A stretch of DNA of 64,000 nt from an uncultured Acidimicrobiaceae bacterium (GCA_947259365.1 CAMYMC010000046.1:32026-96025), one strand, 5' to 3'; positions 1 through 9,777 are shown, numbered from the stretch's first letter. The notes: a model not told the origin generated them from the letters alone. Program-made: numbers and translations.

Positions 1-662
1 TAGCGAGCGACGTCGACCCCGGCCAGCTCGGCGGCGAGCTCGTCGTCGCGGAGGGCACGCCACGCCCAGCCGACGTGGGAGCGCCGGAGCAGCCCGTGCA
101 CGACCAGGAACACGAGCGCGAGAACGAGCATCACGTAGTACGGCGGGATTCGCCTTCTGATGAATGAGTCGGCCCCCGATTCGATGAGGAAGCCGTTCTC
201 TCCGCCCGTGAGCGATCCGAGGCCCAACAGCAGCGCATCGAAGGTGAGGGTGAAGATGAGCGTGATGATGCCGGTGAAGATGACCCCGAGCGAGCGGCGC
301 ACCGCGATGAGGCTGAGCAACCCGCCGGTCACACAGGACACGAGCGTCGCCAACAGGATGCTCACGACGACCGGCAAGCCGACGGTGTCGGCCAGGATGG
401 CACCGCCGTAGCCACCGATCCCGGCGAGCGCGCCGACGCAGAGGAAGAGCTGGCCGGTGCTGCCGAAGATCACATTGAAGCCGATCGCGTAACAGGCAAA
501 GGCGAGCCCGAGCACGGCGACGCCCATGAGCACCCCTGAATGGTCGAGCCAGAGAGGAACGACGGCGAGGACGGCCCCCACCGCGACGACGGGGATCGAC
601 AGGGTGCGAACGGACCTCGCCGCGCGTGTCCAGGCAGCACCCGCGGTGCCGCGTTCGCTCAT
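1..662 (-). CDS. livM: Branched-chain amino acid-type ABC transporter permease LivM (3' end missing)
   Basis: Inner-membrane permease of a Liv/HAAT-type ABC importer. The gene runs off the left edge, so only about the first 220 codons are present. The ATG at 662 overlaps the stop of the gene before it (ATGA), as usual in liv operons. A basic N-terminus is followed by a hydrophobic helix and then the segment FNVIFGSTGQLFL...GIGGYGG, the LivM hallmark where most members read GQVSLGHAAF. It is the last visible gene of a minus-strand operon running binding protein, ATPase, ATPase, permease, permease. The substrate is unknown. The divergent dimethylglycine dehydrogenase-like gene at 4452 makes a methylated amine or amino acid plausible (inference). 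Confidence 0.88.
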   Translation of the reverse strand, partial: MSERGTAGAAWTRAARSVRTLSIPVVAVGAVLAVVPLWLDHSGVLMGVAVLGLAFACYAIGFNVIFGSTGQLFLCVGALAGIGGYGGAILADTVGLPVVVSILLATLVSCVTGGLLSLIAVRRSLGVIFTGIITLIFTLTFDALLLGLGSLTGGENGFLIESGADSFIRRRIPPYYVMLVLALVFLVVHGLLRRSHVGWAWRALRDDELAAELAGVDVAR

Positions 663-1516
663 TCCTCGACCCCCAACAAGCCCGAGGGCCGCATCAGGAT
701 GGTCACCGCGGCCGCGAGGAGGAGGATGACGAGGGACATGAAGGTCCCGATCACGTCGGCGGCGATGACGTTGACGATTCCGAGGATGATGCCCGCGAGG
801 AGCGCTCCCGAGACGCTGCCGAGGCCGCCGACGACGGTGACGATGAGGGCGAGCACGGTGATTCCGAACCCGGCTTGCACGTCCACCGAGACGACCATGG
901 ACCGGGTCACGGCCACCAGCGCGGCGAGAACGCCGCTGAGCACGAGGATCAGCCGGAGCATCCGCGCCGGGTCGATCCCGACGAGTCGGGCCCCTTCCTC
1001 GTCCTCGATGACCGACCGCACCGCTCGACCCAGGGCGGTGAATCTGAAGAAGGAGAAGAGCGCGGCAAACGCCACGAGCGTGATCGCCGACGCCAGCAGG
1101 CTTCCCCGCCGCATCGGAACGCCCAGGATCTCGATGGCGCCACCTCCGATGAAGAGGCTCAAGGACCGACCCGGGTAACGCCAGTTCAAGAAGCCGTCGA
1201 CGATGAAGGCCACACCGAGCGTGAGGAGCAGGCTCAACAGCACCCGGGCCTCCCCCTGGAGGCGGTAGACCGGGCGCAGAATCGTCAGATCGAGGAACAA
1301 CCCGACCACTCCGCCGACGAGGAGCGCGAGCCCGGCCGCGGGCAGGACGGGCAGACCGGCGTCCATTCCGAACGCCAACGCGACGGCGGAGATGACCGCG
1401 ATCTGCCCGTGGGCCAGGTTGAGCACACCTCCGAGGCCGTAGACCAGGGTGAGCCCGGCGGCCCACAGGCCGAGCTGGATGCCGAAGACGATCCCGTCGA
1501 GGACGTTGGCGATCAT
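659..1516 (-). CDS. livH: Branched-chain amino acid-type ABC transporter permease LivH
   Basis: A 285-residue membrane permease, the usual length for LivH. Near residues 18-40 it has the family motif GLTLVYGLGGVLNLAHGQIA, and a late loop reads GLGSVSGALLAGIILGIV, where LivH proteins contact the ATPases. About eight hydrophobic helices can be seen. It overlaps the livF-type gene upstream by 4 bp and livM downstream by 4 bp, so the subunits are probably translationally coupled. It pairs with LivM to form the translocation channel of the importer whose binding protein lies at 2958-4274. Confidence 0.93.
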   Translation of the reverse strand: MIANVLDGIVFGIQLGLWAAGLTLVYGLGGVLNLAHGQIAVISAVALAFGMDAGLPVLPAAGLALLVGGVVGLFLDLTILRPVYRLQGEARVLLSLLLTLGVAFIVDGFLNWRYPGRSLSLFIGGGAIEILGVPMRRGSLLASAITLVAFAALFSFFRFTALGRAVRSVIEDEEGARLVGIDPARMLRLILVLSGVLAALVAVTRSMVVSVDVQAGFGITVLALIVTVVGGLGSVSGALLAGIILGIVNVIAADVIGTFMSLVILLLAAAVTILMRPSGLLGVEE

Positions 1517-2211
1517 GTGATCCCCAGGTAGGCGCGGCGCACGTCGGGATCGTCGGCGAGCTCGGCAGAGGTCCCTTGGGTGCGAATGCGACCGTTCTCG
1601 AGCACGTAGCCGCGGTCGCTGAACGCCATGGCCAGCGGTACCTGCTGCTCGGCAACCAACACCGTCAGCCCCCGATCCCGCAGCGCACTCAGCGCCTCGT
1701 ACGCCTCGGCGGCCAGCTTCGGGGCGAGTCCGGTGGTGGGTTCGTCGAGCACGATGAGCCTGGGATCGGCCATCAGTGCCCGACCCACGGCCAGCATCTG
1801 CTGTTCGCCCCCGCTCATCGTCCCCGCTCTCTGGCGTCGCCGCTCGGCGAGCCGGGGGAACAGGTCCATCACGAGCTCCGTCGTCCCCGGATCGGGACGG
1901 CCGGGATACGCCCCGAGCGCCAGGTTCTCCTGGACCGTCATCCGGGGAAAGAGCCGGCGCTCGGCGGGGACGAAACTGATCCCGAGGCGCACGATGCGCT
2001 GTGCCGGTACCCCGGTGATGCCCGCCCCCTCGTATCGCACTTCGCCGGACGACGGAGCGAGCAGGCCGACCACGGAGCGGAACAACGTCGTCTTCCCGGC
2101 ACCGTTCGAGCCGATGATCATCACCGCCTCACCGGGATCGACGTGGAACGAGACGTCCTCGACGACGTCGTTGCCCTCGTAACCGGCGGCGAGCCCGGTG
2201 ACCTCAAGCAT
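1513..2211 (-). CDS. livF: Liv-type ABC transporter ATPase LivF
   Basis: A 232-residue cytoplasmic ATPase. Walker A is GSNGAGKTT (about residues 34-42), the signature is MSGGEQQMLAVGRAL, Walker B is LIVLDEPTTGL, and the switch segment reads VLVAEQQ. The replacement of the usual H-loop His by Gln (EQQ) is typical of LivF proteins. The ATG at 2211 lies inside the end of the livG-type gene (8 bp overlap), and its stop overlaps the livH start. It energises the importer together with the neighbouring LivG. Confidence 0.94.
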   Translation of the reverse strand: MLEVTGLAAGYEGNDVVEDVSFHVDPGEAVMIIGSNGAGKTTLFRSVVGLLAPSSGEVRYEGAGITGVPAQRIVRLGISFVPAERRLFPRMTVQENLALGAYPGRPDPGTTELVMDLFPRLAERRRQRAGTMSGGEQQMLAVGRALMADPRLIVLDEPTTGLAPKLAAEAYEALSALRDRGLTVLVAEQQVPLAMAFSDRGYVLENGRIRTQGTSAELADDPDVRRAYLGIT

Positions 2212-2947
2212 CGACGACGCCGTCCGTACCCAGATACGCTTCGATCACCGATTCGTCCCGCATGACCATCGCGGGCTGTCCCTCTGCCAGGACCCGCCCG
2301 AAGTCGAGCACGAGGACGCGTTCGGCCAAGTTCACGACCGCCTGCATGACGTGTTCCACCCAGACGATGGTCACGCCGAGCTGATCGCGGATCGTTCGCA
2401 CCATCTCGATCGATGAGCGCAGCTCGGCATCGTTGAGACCGGCCATCACCTCGTCGAGGAGGAGGAGGCGGGGCCGACCAGACAGCGCCCGCGCCAGCTC
2501 GAGGAAGCGCTGCTCGTGGAGGTTGAGGTTTCCGACGTGGTCGTCACGCCGATCGTCGAGACCGACGAGCGCGAGCATCTCGTTGCCGATCTGTAGCGCG
2601 ACGTCTTCGTCGTGCCCACCGGTCGCCAGGCCGAACATGGCGCCGACGGCCGCGTTCTCCAGCACGGACATCGTCGGAAACGGGCGCGGGGTCTGTTGCA
2701 CCATGGCGACGCCGAGCTTGCGCATCCGATGGCTCGATTGGCCTGTGACGTTCGTCCCGTCGACGTGGATCGTGCCCCGGGTCGGCGCTTCGAGGCCGAC
2801 GATCAGGCCGAGCAGTGTGCTCTTCCCGGCGCCGTTGGGGCCGACGACGGCGAGAATCTCGCCCTCGTCGGCCCCCAGCGTCACCCCGTCGACGGCGGGC
2901 AAGCCGCCGTACGACTTCCCGACCTCGTTCAGCTCGAGAAGGGGCAC
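2204..2947 (-). CDS. livG: Liv-type ABC transporter ATPase LivG
   Basis: About 247 residues when started at GTG 2947, giving an N-terminus close to the LivG norm (PLLELNEVGKSYGGLPAVDGV). The frame stays open further upstream, but those codons overlap the end of the binding-protein gene and look non-native. Walker A is GPNGAGKST and Walker B is LLLLDEVMAGLN. The signature region reads NLNLHEQRFLELARAL instead of a clean LSGGQ, a relaxation common in LivG. The H-loop is VWVEHVM. The start follows the binding-protein stop (2958-2960) by 10 bp, consistent with one operon. Confidence 0.9.
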   Translation of the reverse strand: MPLLELNEVGKSYGGLPAVDGVTLGADEGEILAVVGPNGAGKSTLLGLIVGLEAPTRGTIHVDGTNVTGQSSHRMRKLGVAMVQQTPRPFPTMSVLENAAVGAMFGLATGGHDEDVALQIGNEMLALVGLDDRRDDHVGNLNLHEQRFLELARALSGRPRLLLLDEVMAGLNDAELRSSIEMVRTIRDQLGVTIVWVEHVMQAVVNLAERVLVLDFGRVLAEGQPAMVMRDESVIEAYLGTDGVVDA

Positions 2948-2957
2948 CTCGTCGCGA

Positions 2958-4274
2958 TTAGGGGACGTACGGCTCGAGCGCTTCGGCCTGGACCAGCAGG
3001 TCGAACCACCAGTCACCGGCGTCGTTCACGCCTTCCGGAGCGGGCCCCTCGTTGACGGTGGTGAAGATCGGGCGGGCCTCGGCCAGCTCACCCCACTCGG
3101 TCCACTCCAACGTGTAGGCGTGTCCCGGCACCTCGAAGGAGTTGGCATGCATGTACTCGGCAATCGCCGTCGGGTCGTCGCCGACCGCGCCCACCGCCTC
3201 GGCGACCATCATCACGATGCCGTATCCGGCGACGGCGTCATCCGACATGAACTGGTTGTCCGAGAACGCCAGGTAACGCTTCGCCAGATCCTGGTAGGCG
3301 TCGCTGAAGTAGTCGGCGCAGCCGAAGTCGGAGTAGCGCCCGATCGCGAGCTGCTGCAGGCCGCCGACCACCAGATCAGGCGGCGTCCAGGCGCCGGTGA
3401 CCGGCACGTTGCCCGCCAGGTCTGCCGACAGCGTGACGATCGATGCATTGCCCGGCGGGTGGCCGGTCGCCATGATCATCTCGGCACCGGCATCAGCCAC
3501 GGCCCGGACGAACGGCGTGAAGTCGGTCGTCGGGGGGACCGGTGCGACCTGGATCTCGCCGATGTCGACACCAGAGCCCGCGAACGTGTTCTCCACCGCC
3601 GACTTGACGGCCTGTCCCCAGGCGTAGTCGGCAACGATCACGCCGACATTGGTGATGCCCTGCTGCTGGGCGTACTGAAGCACGGGCCCGGCCACCATGG
3701 GTGCCGCCGGCAGACACGTACGGAAGGTGTAGCGGCTGTCCGCCGTGAGCGCGGCCTGGGTGCCCGACTTCACGAGGAAGTACGGCACCTGCAGCGTCTC
3801 GGCCACCGCCGCCACCGGGGCGCCGACACCGCTCGAGATGGTGCCGCCGATGGCGACCACGCCGTCCTCGACGAGTCGCTCGAAGCGGTCGGCGCCGATG
3901 TCGGCGTCGTTCTCCGAGTCCTGCTCGAGAAGCTCGAGCATGCGGCCGCCGACGCCGCCGGCAGCGTTGATCTCATCCACCGCCAGCCGCATTCCGTCGC
4001 GCACGTTCACGCCCCACGGGGTGAAGGTCGACGTCAGATCGGTCAGCATGCCGATCTTGATCGGGGACGTGTCGACCGGTGCAGCTGTCGTCGCCGGAGC
4101 GGCCGTCGTCGCCGGAGCCTCCGTCGTCGCCGGAGCTGCGGTGGTCGCCGGGGCCGCCGTCGTCGCCGGCGCCGCCGTCGTCGGTGTGGCATCATCGTCG
4201 TCCCCGCAGGCCGCCACCACCAGGGCAAACGCCAGCATCACGCCCAGCACCTTGAACTTCGAACGTCTTCGCAT
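2958..4274 (-). CDS. Substrate-binding lipoprotein of Liv-type ABC importer
   Basis: A 438-residue secreted lipoprotein. Residues 1-22 form a basic then hydrophobic signal peptide, and the lipobox ends at Cys23 (LVVAAC), followed by GDDDD. A low-complexity linker of repeated Ala-Pro-Ala-Thr-Thr units (about residues 29-58) tethers the periplasmic-binding-protein type 1 fold. That fold starts near SPIKIGMLTDLTSTFTPWG and ends with LEALEPYVP. The ATG at 4274 has a good ribosome site (GGGAGGGAGAA) just upstream. This is the first gene of the minus-strand liv operon, with a 177 bp gap to the divergent flavoenzyme. The ligand cannot be read from the sequence. Confidence 0.92.
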   Translation of the reverse strand: MRRRSKFKVLGVMLAFALVVAACGDDDDATPTTAAPATTAAPATTAAPATTEAPATTAAPATTAAPVDTSPIKIGMLTDLTSTFTPWGVNVRDGMRLAVDEINAAGGVGGRMLELLEQDSENDADIGADRFERLVEDGVVAIGGTISSGVGAPVAAVAETLQVPYFLVKSGTQAALTADSRYTFRTCLPAAPMVAGPVLQYAQQQGITNVGVIVADYAWGQAVKSAVENTFAGSGVDIGEIQVAPVPPTTDFTPFVRAVADAGAEMIMATGHPPGNASIVTLSADLAGNVPVTGAWTPPDLVVGGLQQLAIGRYSDFGCADYFSDAYQDLAKRYLAFSDNQFMSDDAVAGYGIVMMVAEAVGAVGDDPTAIAEYMHANSFEVPGHAYTLEWTEWGELAEARPIFTTVNEGPAPEGVNDAGDWWFDLLVQAEALEPYVP

Positions 4275-4451
4275 TTCTCCCTCCCGAATGTCCCGGGCAG
4301 TGCGTGACTGCTCGTATCTGTCTTCACACGCCGGGCCAGCCTTCCGACCGACCGACGGCGTGGCGCAGCATACCGCCGGGCCTTCCGACATTGCCGGGCT
4401 GGGCGTTGGAGCGGGGAAGACCGGCGCTAGCTTCCCCGCTAGGGAGGTGAC
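4275..4451. promoter_or_regulatory. Divergent promoter region between liv operon and DMGDH-like gene
   Basis: A 177 bp gap between two divergent starts must hold both promoters. The only clear elements are the two ribosome sites (GGGAGGGAGAA before 4274 on the minus strand, AGGGAGGTGAC before 4452 on the plus strand). I see no convincing operator or hairpin. Confidence 0.45.
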
Positions 4452-6941
4452 ATGTCGACGGAGGAGACCGCAGAAGCTCCGGGACCGTCTCCGGACCTCC
4501 CGGAGCGGGCCCACGTCGTCATCGTCGGCGGCGGCGTCATCGGCTCGAGCATCGCCTACCACCTTGCACAGCTCGGATGGTCCGACGTGGTATTGCTCGA
4601 ACGCGACCGGCTGACGTCGGGAACCACCTGGCACGCCGCCGGCCTGGTCGCCACCTTCGGCTCGATGTCCGAGACCTCCACCGAGATGCGGCTCTACACC
4701 CGGGACCTCTACGGCCGTCTCGAAGCCGAGACCGGCTTCGCCACCGGGTTCTCCCCGATCGGGTTCGTCGAGCTGGCCACCGAACCGGATCGACTCGAGG
4801 AGTACCGGAGGGTGGCGGCGTTCAACCGGTACTGCGGAGTCGACGTCGAGGAGGTCTCCCCATCCGAGGTCGCGGCGCTGTTCCCGGCGGCGAGGACGGA
4901 CGACGTGCTCGCCGGTTTCTACGTCGCCGGTGACGGCCGCGTCAACCCGGTCGACGTCACCATGTCCCTGGCCCGGGGGGCTCGCAGCGGAGGGGTACGG
5001 ATCGTCGAAAGCGTCCCGGTGACGGGGTTCCTGGTGGACCGGAGCGCCGTCGTCGGGGTGACGACGGACCACGGCGACATCGAGGCCGAGTACGTCGTCA
5101 ACTGCGCGGGGATGTGGGCCCGCCAGCTCGGGGAGATTGCCGGCGTCGCCATCCCCCTCCAGGCCGCCGAGCACTACTACCTGCTCACCGAGCCGATCGG
5201 CGGGGTATCGAGGGACTGGCCGGTGATCGAGGACCCCGCTTCGTACGGGTACTACCGGGAGGAGTCGGGTGGGCTCATGGTGGGGCTCTTCGAACCGGTG
5301 GCGGCGCCGTGGATGGTCGACGGCATCCCGGGCACGTTCTCGTTCGGTGAGCTGACCCCGGATTGGGACCGCATGGCACCGTACGTCGAGACGGCGCTGG
5401 GTCGTGTCCCGATCGCGCTGGAGACCGGGATCCGCAAGCTCTTCTGCGGTCCGGAGAGCTTCACGCCCGATCTGCAGCCGGTCGTCGGCGAGGCGCCGGA
5501 GCTGAAGAACTACTTCGTCGTCGCCGGGCTCAATTCGGTCGGGATCACGACGGGGGGTGGCCTGGGACGGATCGTTGCGCACTGGATCGCCGACGGCGAC
5601 CCCGGTGTCGACGTGACCGGGTTCGACATCGACCGGCTCAGGCGGTACCAAGCCGATCCCGACTACCTGCGGGAGCGCACCGTCGAGAGCCTCGGGCTCG
5701 TGTACCGCTGCCACTACCCGACGCGGGCGATGGAGACGGCGCGAGAGGTGAAGCTGTCCCCACTCCACGACCGACTGGCCCGGCGTGGCGCGTTCTTCAG
5801 GGAGGTGAGCGGCTGGGAGGCCCCTGATTGGTACGCCCCACCCGGTGAAGACCCGGTGGTCGAGCGGCTGTCGTGGGGGCGCCAGAACTGGTTCCCCTAC
5901 TGGAGGGCGGAGCACGAGGCCGCACGCACCGGCGTCATCGTGATGGACATGTCGTTCATGTCGAAGTTCACCGTCGATGGTGCTGGAGCGGGTCCGCTGC
6001 TCGAGCGCCTGTCCGCCAACCGCGTCGACGGTGATCCCGGCGTCATCACGTACACGCAGTGGCTCAACGATCGAGGGACGATCGAGGCCGACCTCACCGT
6101 CACCAAGCTCGACGACGCCAGGTTCTGGGTCGTGGCGACCGACACCGCCCACCGCCACGTCGAGACGCGGCTGCGGCGCACCGCCGACGTCAATGGTGGC
6201 GGCGTCACGATCACCGACGTCACCGACCGGTACGCCCAGATCAACGTGCAAGGCCCCCGTTCGAGAGAGCTGCTGCAGATGGTCGCCGACGCCGACGTCT
6301 CCGGGGAGGCGTTTCCGTTCCGGGCCGCTCGGGAGATCGCGATCGGCTCCGGCGGTGTCCTGTGCGTGCGCATCACATACGTCGGCGAGCTCGGGTACGA
6401 GCTGTACGTCCCGGCGCCGGAGGCCGCAGACGTCTACGACCGGATCGTCGCAGCGGGGCGGAGCATCGGCCTCGTCCACGCCGGGCTGAGGGCGCTCGGC
6501 AGCCTGCGCATGGAGAAGGGCTACCGGGACTACGGCCACGACATCGACAACACCGACACCGTGTTCGAGGCAGGCCTCGGCTTCGCCGTTGACCTCTCGA
6601 AGCCGGACTTCGTCGGACGCGACGCCGTGGTCGAGCAGATGGCGTCGCGGCCACCGCAGCGACGCCTCGTCCAGGTCCTCGTGCAGGATCCGGAGCCGCT
6701 GATGCATCACGGTGAGGTCGTGCACGGCAACGGGTCGCCGGTCGGGTACGTCCGCGCCGCCTCCTACGGCTTCACCCTCGGCGGTGCCGTCGGTCTCGCC
6801 ATGATCGACCCCGGCGAGCCGGTGACCCGCGAGCTTCTCGCGGACGCGGAATGGGAGGTCGACATCGCCGGGGCCCGCCACCCCGTCATCGTCTCGATCC
6901 GTCCGCTCTACGACCCCACATCCGGGCGGGTGAGGGCGTGA
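4452..6941 (+). CDS. Dimethylglycine/sarcosine dehydrogenase-like FAD protein with aminomethyltransferase domain
   Basis: An 829-residue two-domain flavoenzyme. Residues about 20-430 are a DAO-type FAD domain with the dinucleotide fold VIVGGGVIGSSIAYHLA. The motif SGTTWHAAGLV contains His61, which in dimethylglycine and sarcosine dehydrogenases carries covalently bound FAD. Residues about 430-820 match the GcvT/folate-binding domain (FREVSGWEAPDW..., GVIVMDMSFMSKF, LGSLRMEKGYRDYGHD). The family oxidatively demethylates N-methyl amino acids and passes the one-carbon unit to tetrahydrofolate. The ribosome site AGGGAGGTGAC precedes the ATG. It is divergent from a liv importer that may supply its substrate (inference). 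The exact substrate is uncertain. Confidence 0.9.
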   Translation: MSTEETAEAPGPSPDLPERAHVVIVGGGVIGSSIAYHLAQLGWSDVVLLERDRLTSGTTWHAAGLVATFGSMSETSTEMRLYTRDLYGRLEAETGFATGFSPIGFVELATEPDRLEEYRRVAAFNRYCGVDVEEVSPSEVAALFPAARTDDVLAGFYVAGDGRVNPVDVTMSLARGARSGGVRIVESVPVTGFLVDRSAVVGVTTDHGDIEAEYVVNCAGMWARQLGEIAGVAIPLQAAEHYYLLTEPIGGVSRDWPVIEDPASYGYYREESGGLMVGLFEPVAAPWMVDGIPGTFSFGELTPDWDRMAPYVETALGRVPIALETGIRKLFCGPESFTPDLQPVVGEAPELKNYFVVAGLNSVGITTGGGLGRIVAHWIADGDPGVDVTGFDIDRLRRYQADPDYLRERTVESLGLVYRCHYPTRAMETAREVKLSPLHDRLARRGAFFREVSGWEAPDWYAPPGEDPVVERLSWGRQNWFPYWRAEHEAARTGVIVMDMSFMSKFTVDGAGAGPLLERLSANRVDGDPGVITYTQWLNDRGTIEADLTVTKLDDARFWVVATDTAHRHVETRLRRTADVNGGGVTITDVTDRYAQINVQGPRSRELLQMVADADVSGEAFPFRAAREIAIGSGGVLCVRITYVGELGYELYVPAPEAADVYDRIVAAGRSIGLVHAGLRALGSLRMEKGYRDYGHDIDNTDTVFEAGLGFAVDLSKPDFVGRDAVVEQMASRPPQRRLVQVLVQDPEPLMHHGEVVHGNGSPVGYVRAASYGFTLGGAVGLAMIDPGEPVTRELLADAEWEVDIAGARHPVIVSIRPLYDPTSGRVRA

Positions 6942-6948
6942 TCCGGCG

Positions 6949-6967
6949 GCGGCGTCACCGGCGCCGC
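6949..6967. terminator. Short GC hairpin between convergent genes
   Basis: GCGGCG (6949-6954), a 7-nt loop, then CGCCGC (6962-6967) lie in the 27 bp between two convergent stops. It could act as a bidirectional terminator. The stem is only 6 bp and has no T-tract, so support is weak. Confidence 0.3.
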
Positions 6968-6968
6968 G

Positions 6969-9614
6969 TCACCCGATCGCCAGCATCGGCACGTTGCGGT
7001 GCCCGTTCCTCAAGCCTTCGAGGTCGAAGGCCACCTCTCCGCCGACCTGACGGTCGAGCAAGGCCGTCGCCTGCGCCACGGTGAGTGGCTCGGCGAAGAA
7101 GAACCCCTGGCCGACCTCGCACCCGAGCTCTCGCACCCGGTCGAGCTGCGCCGCCGTCTCGATTCCCTCGACGACGGTGTCGAGCCCGAGCTGGCGGCTG
7201 AGGCCGACGATCGTCGACACGAACGGGGACGCGTCGTCCTCGTCGGTGAGGCCCTCGACGAAGAGCCGGTCGATCTTCAGGATGTCGACCGGAAGGGTGT
7301 GGAGCCAGCCCAGCGAGGAGTAGCCGGTACCGAAGTCGTCGATGGCGAGGCGGACCCCGAGGGCTTTCAGCTCCCGAAGCCGTGCCGGGTCCGCGTGCAT
7401 CATGGCCGTCTCGGTGATCTCGACGACGAGCGCGCCGGGGTCGACGCGTTCCTCCAAGAGGGCTCGGCCTACGGCCTCCACGATACGCGGATCCTCGAGC
7501 TGCTTCGCGGAGAGGTTGAACGTGACCTCGAAGTCGTCCGAGTAGCCGAGCATACGCTGCCACTCTTTGCACTGGTGCACCGATGCCCGCAACGCCCATC
7601 TCCCGATGGAGTGGATGAGACCGGTCTGCTCGGCGAAGGGGATGAACGCCCCCGGCGTGATCCACCCCTTCCGGGCATGCTGCCAGCGGAGGAGAGATTC
7701 GAAGCCGATGACGCGCCCGGTGGCCAGCTCGACGATCGGCTGGTAACGGAGGTCGAGCTGCTCGCGATCGATGGCGGCGTCGAGGTCGGCGCGGAGCTGG
7801 AGCTGCGCGACCACCTCCTGGTGCATCGTCGACTCGAACACCCGGAACCTGCCCTTGCCGGCGCGCTTGGCTGCGTACATCGCAGCGTCGGCATCCCGGA
7901 GTACCTGGTCGGCCGTGTCCCCGTGCGTGGCGAGCGCGATCCCCATGCTGGCGTTGGTCCCGATCTCCCTGCCCCCGATCGAGAACGTCATTCCAAGCCC
8001 GGTGAGCACCCGCTCGGCCACAGTGATGGCATCGTCGGGGCCGGAGAGGTCTTCGAGGAGCACCCCGAACTCGTCCCCACCGAGGCGGGCGATGGTGTCC
8101 TCCGGCCGGCAGCTGTGGCGCATCCGGTCGGCAACGGCCTTCAGCAGCTCGTCACCGGCGGCGTGACCGAGGCTGTCGTTGACGTCTTTGAAGTCGTCGA
8201 CGTCCACGAAGAGGACGCCGACCTTGTGACCGGTGCGCCTTGTTCGCTGGATGGCGTGGAAGACCTGCTCGCCGAACAGGGTCCGATTGGCGAGCCCCGT
8301 GAGTCCGTCGTGGAGCGCCTGGTGACGGAGCTCTTCCTTGAGCTCGGTCAGTTCCACGAGCGAGTCCTCGAGACGCCCGTTCTCGACGGCGACACCGACG
8401 TGGCCGGCAAGCGAGCCGAGGAGCTCGAGGTCGTCCTTCGCAAACGCACCAGCCTCACCGGCGGGGTTGGCGACGACGATGATCCCGGCGAGTCGTTCAC
8501 CGGCCTGGATCGGCGCGACCATCGCCACGGTGATCCGCAAACGCCGCTCCCCGGCCGACGACAGCATCGGCGTGAGAGGGCGGTGCAGGAACGCCTCGCC
8601 CGATTCCGCCCTGTCCCACACGTCGTGCCAGCGCCGGACGTCGGCCGGCTCCATCGCCGCCACGTGGTCGTCCGGGCCCACGATCGTCCGGTACGCGCGG
8701 CCGTCGGAGCCGAGATCGAGGACGATCTCGCAGAACTGCGCGTCGAACATCCCCCCGGCGTGCCGGGCGGAGGCAACGAGGGCCGACTCGACGTGCGGCG
8801 ACTCGTGCAACGCCCGCATCGCCTCGTAGAGCGCCTTGAGCCGCACCCGCTCGTGCCGGGACGCGACGTACGACCGGTACACGATGTAGAGCGCGGCGGC
8901 GGGGACGAGGCCGACGACGCCGGCCGCCGGGGCGACGAACACGGCATGGACGATGACCACACCGAGCCCGGTGTTGAGCAGCGTGGCCGCAGCTGAGAAC
9001 CCGAACGCCTCGAGCCGCTCCCGTGGCGTGAGACGCGGTCCGGTCGACCGGTTGACGAGGTCCTCCGCCGCCTGACGCACGGTCAACGCCGCCAGCGCCG
9101 CCGCCGTGGCGAGAAGCCATCCCGCCGAGCCGAGCAGATCGCTTCCCGCCGGAGCGAGGGCGATGGCAAGCACCGCGACGACCGCCTGGAGAAGCTGACC
9201 CCCCACGATTCCCAGCCGTACCTCGAGCCGCCGGTTCCGGACCGTCGCCGCGAACGCAACGGCGCCGGCTCCCCGTGCTGCGAGGAAGGCGGTCGGCGGG
9301 AGTGTGAGCAACCCGACGACGAGCGGAACGGCCGTCATCGACACCGTGTGCACGTCGCGACCCTGCCGGAGCCTGACGACGAGGTGCTCGGCAACGAGGA
9401 AGGCAATGGCGAAGACCCAGAACGGGGCCGAGGGCCCGATGGGGACCGGCCATTCCTGCAGGGCCCAGGCGAGACCGCACGCCGCTCCCACCCCGCCGAG
9501 TGCGAGCACGACGTGGGCGAGGAGAGGAAGCGCGGAACGCGACGAGCGAGGACGGCGGACGTGGCGGCGCGCCCGGCGGGGCGCCGAACTCGATCTGCCC
9601 GCAACGCCGGTCAC
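6969..9614 (-). CDS. Membrane-bound GGDEF-EAL c-di-GMP turnover protein
   Basis: An 881-residue signalling protein. A basic N-terminus is followed by about seven hydrophobic segments (residues about 28-250) forming a membrane sensor, then a GAF-like domain (about 270-420), a GGDEF domain and a C-terminal EAL domain. The cyclase motif is intact (RLGGDEFGVLLED), and RPED five residues before it matches the inhibitory I-site. The phosphodiesterase half keeps its core residues (NLSAKQL, VVEITETAMM, DDFGTGYSS, KIDR, VVEGIET, GQGFFFAEPL), but the name motif reads ESLLRW rather than EALLRW. The metal-binding Glu remains, so both activities are plausible. The gene stands alone. Confidence 0.92.
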   Translation of the reverse strand: MTGVAGRSSSAPRRARRHVRRPRSSRSALPLLAHVVLALGGVGAACGLAWALQEWPVPIGPSAPFWVFAIAFLVAEHLVVRLRQGRDVHTVSMTAVPLVVGLLTLPPTAFLAARGAGAVAFAATVRNRRLEVRLGIVGGQLLQAVVAVLAIALAPAGSDLLGSAGWLLATAAALAALTVRQAAEDLVNRSTGPRLTPRERLEAFGFSAAATLLNTGLGVVIVHAVFVAPAAGVVGLVPAAALYIVYRSYVASRHERVRLKALYEAMRALHESPHVESALVASARHAGGMFDAQFCEIVLDLGSDGRAYRTIVGPDDHVAAMEPADVRRWHDVWDRAESGEAFLHRPLTPMLSSAGERRLRITVAMVAPIQAGERLAGIIVVANPAGEAGAFAKDDLELLGSLAGHVGVAVENGRLEDSLVELTELKEELRHQALHDGLTGLANRTLFGEQVFHAIQRTRRTGHKVGVLFVDVDDFKDVNDSLGHAAGDELLKAVADRMRHSCRPEDTIARLGGDEFGVLLEDLSGPDDAITVAERVLTGLGMTFSIGGREIGTNASMGIALATHGDTADQVLRDADAAMYAAKRAGKGRFRVFESTMHQEVVAQLQLRADLDAAIDREQLDLRYQPIVELATGRVIGFESLLRWQHARKGWITPGAFIPFAEQTGLIHSIGRWALRASVHQCKEWQRMLGYSDDFEVTFNLSAKQLEDPRIVEAVGRALLEERVDPGALVVEITETAMMHADPARLRELKALGVRLAIDDFGTGYSSLGWLHTLPVDILKIDRLFVEGLTDEDDASPFVSTIVGLSRQLGLDTVVEGIETAAQLDRVRELGCEVGQGFFFAEPLTVAQATALLDRQVGGEVAFDLEGLRNGHRNVPMLAIG

Positions 9615-9777
9615 GTGCGGCCTCTCCGCTCGACGGAACTCCTGGTTGTTCTTCGAAAGAAGGCGGCGTTCCGTCGAGGAGCAAATGTGGGGCGCACACG
9701 GGGACTAGTCCGCCCCACCGTGTTCCGAGACGGGCCCCGACGGGACCGGACCACCCGGACATGAGACCCCCGAACCC

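Noticed and set aside
4100..4190. Regular short repeats resembling a repeat array, also at 35400-35500
   Set aside because: They encode the Ala-Pro-Thr-Thr linkers of lipoproteins, not CRISPR repeats. There are no spacers.
4275..6881. A very long open frame (1307 codons) continuing upstream of the first binding-protein lipoprotein
   Set aside because: The extra part is antisense to the flavoenzyme gene and rich in Arg, Gly, Asp and His as GC-rich shadow frames are. The lipoprotein signal peptide fixes the true start at 4274.
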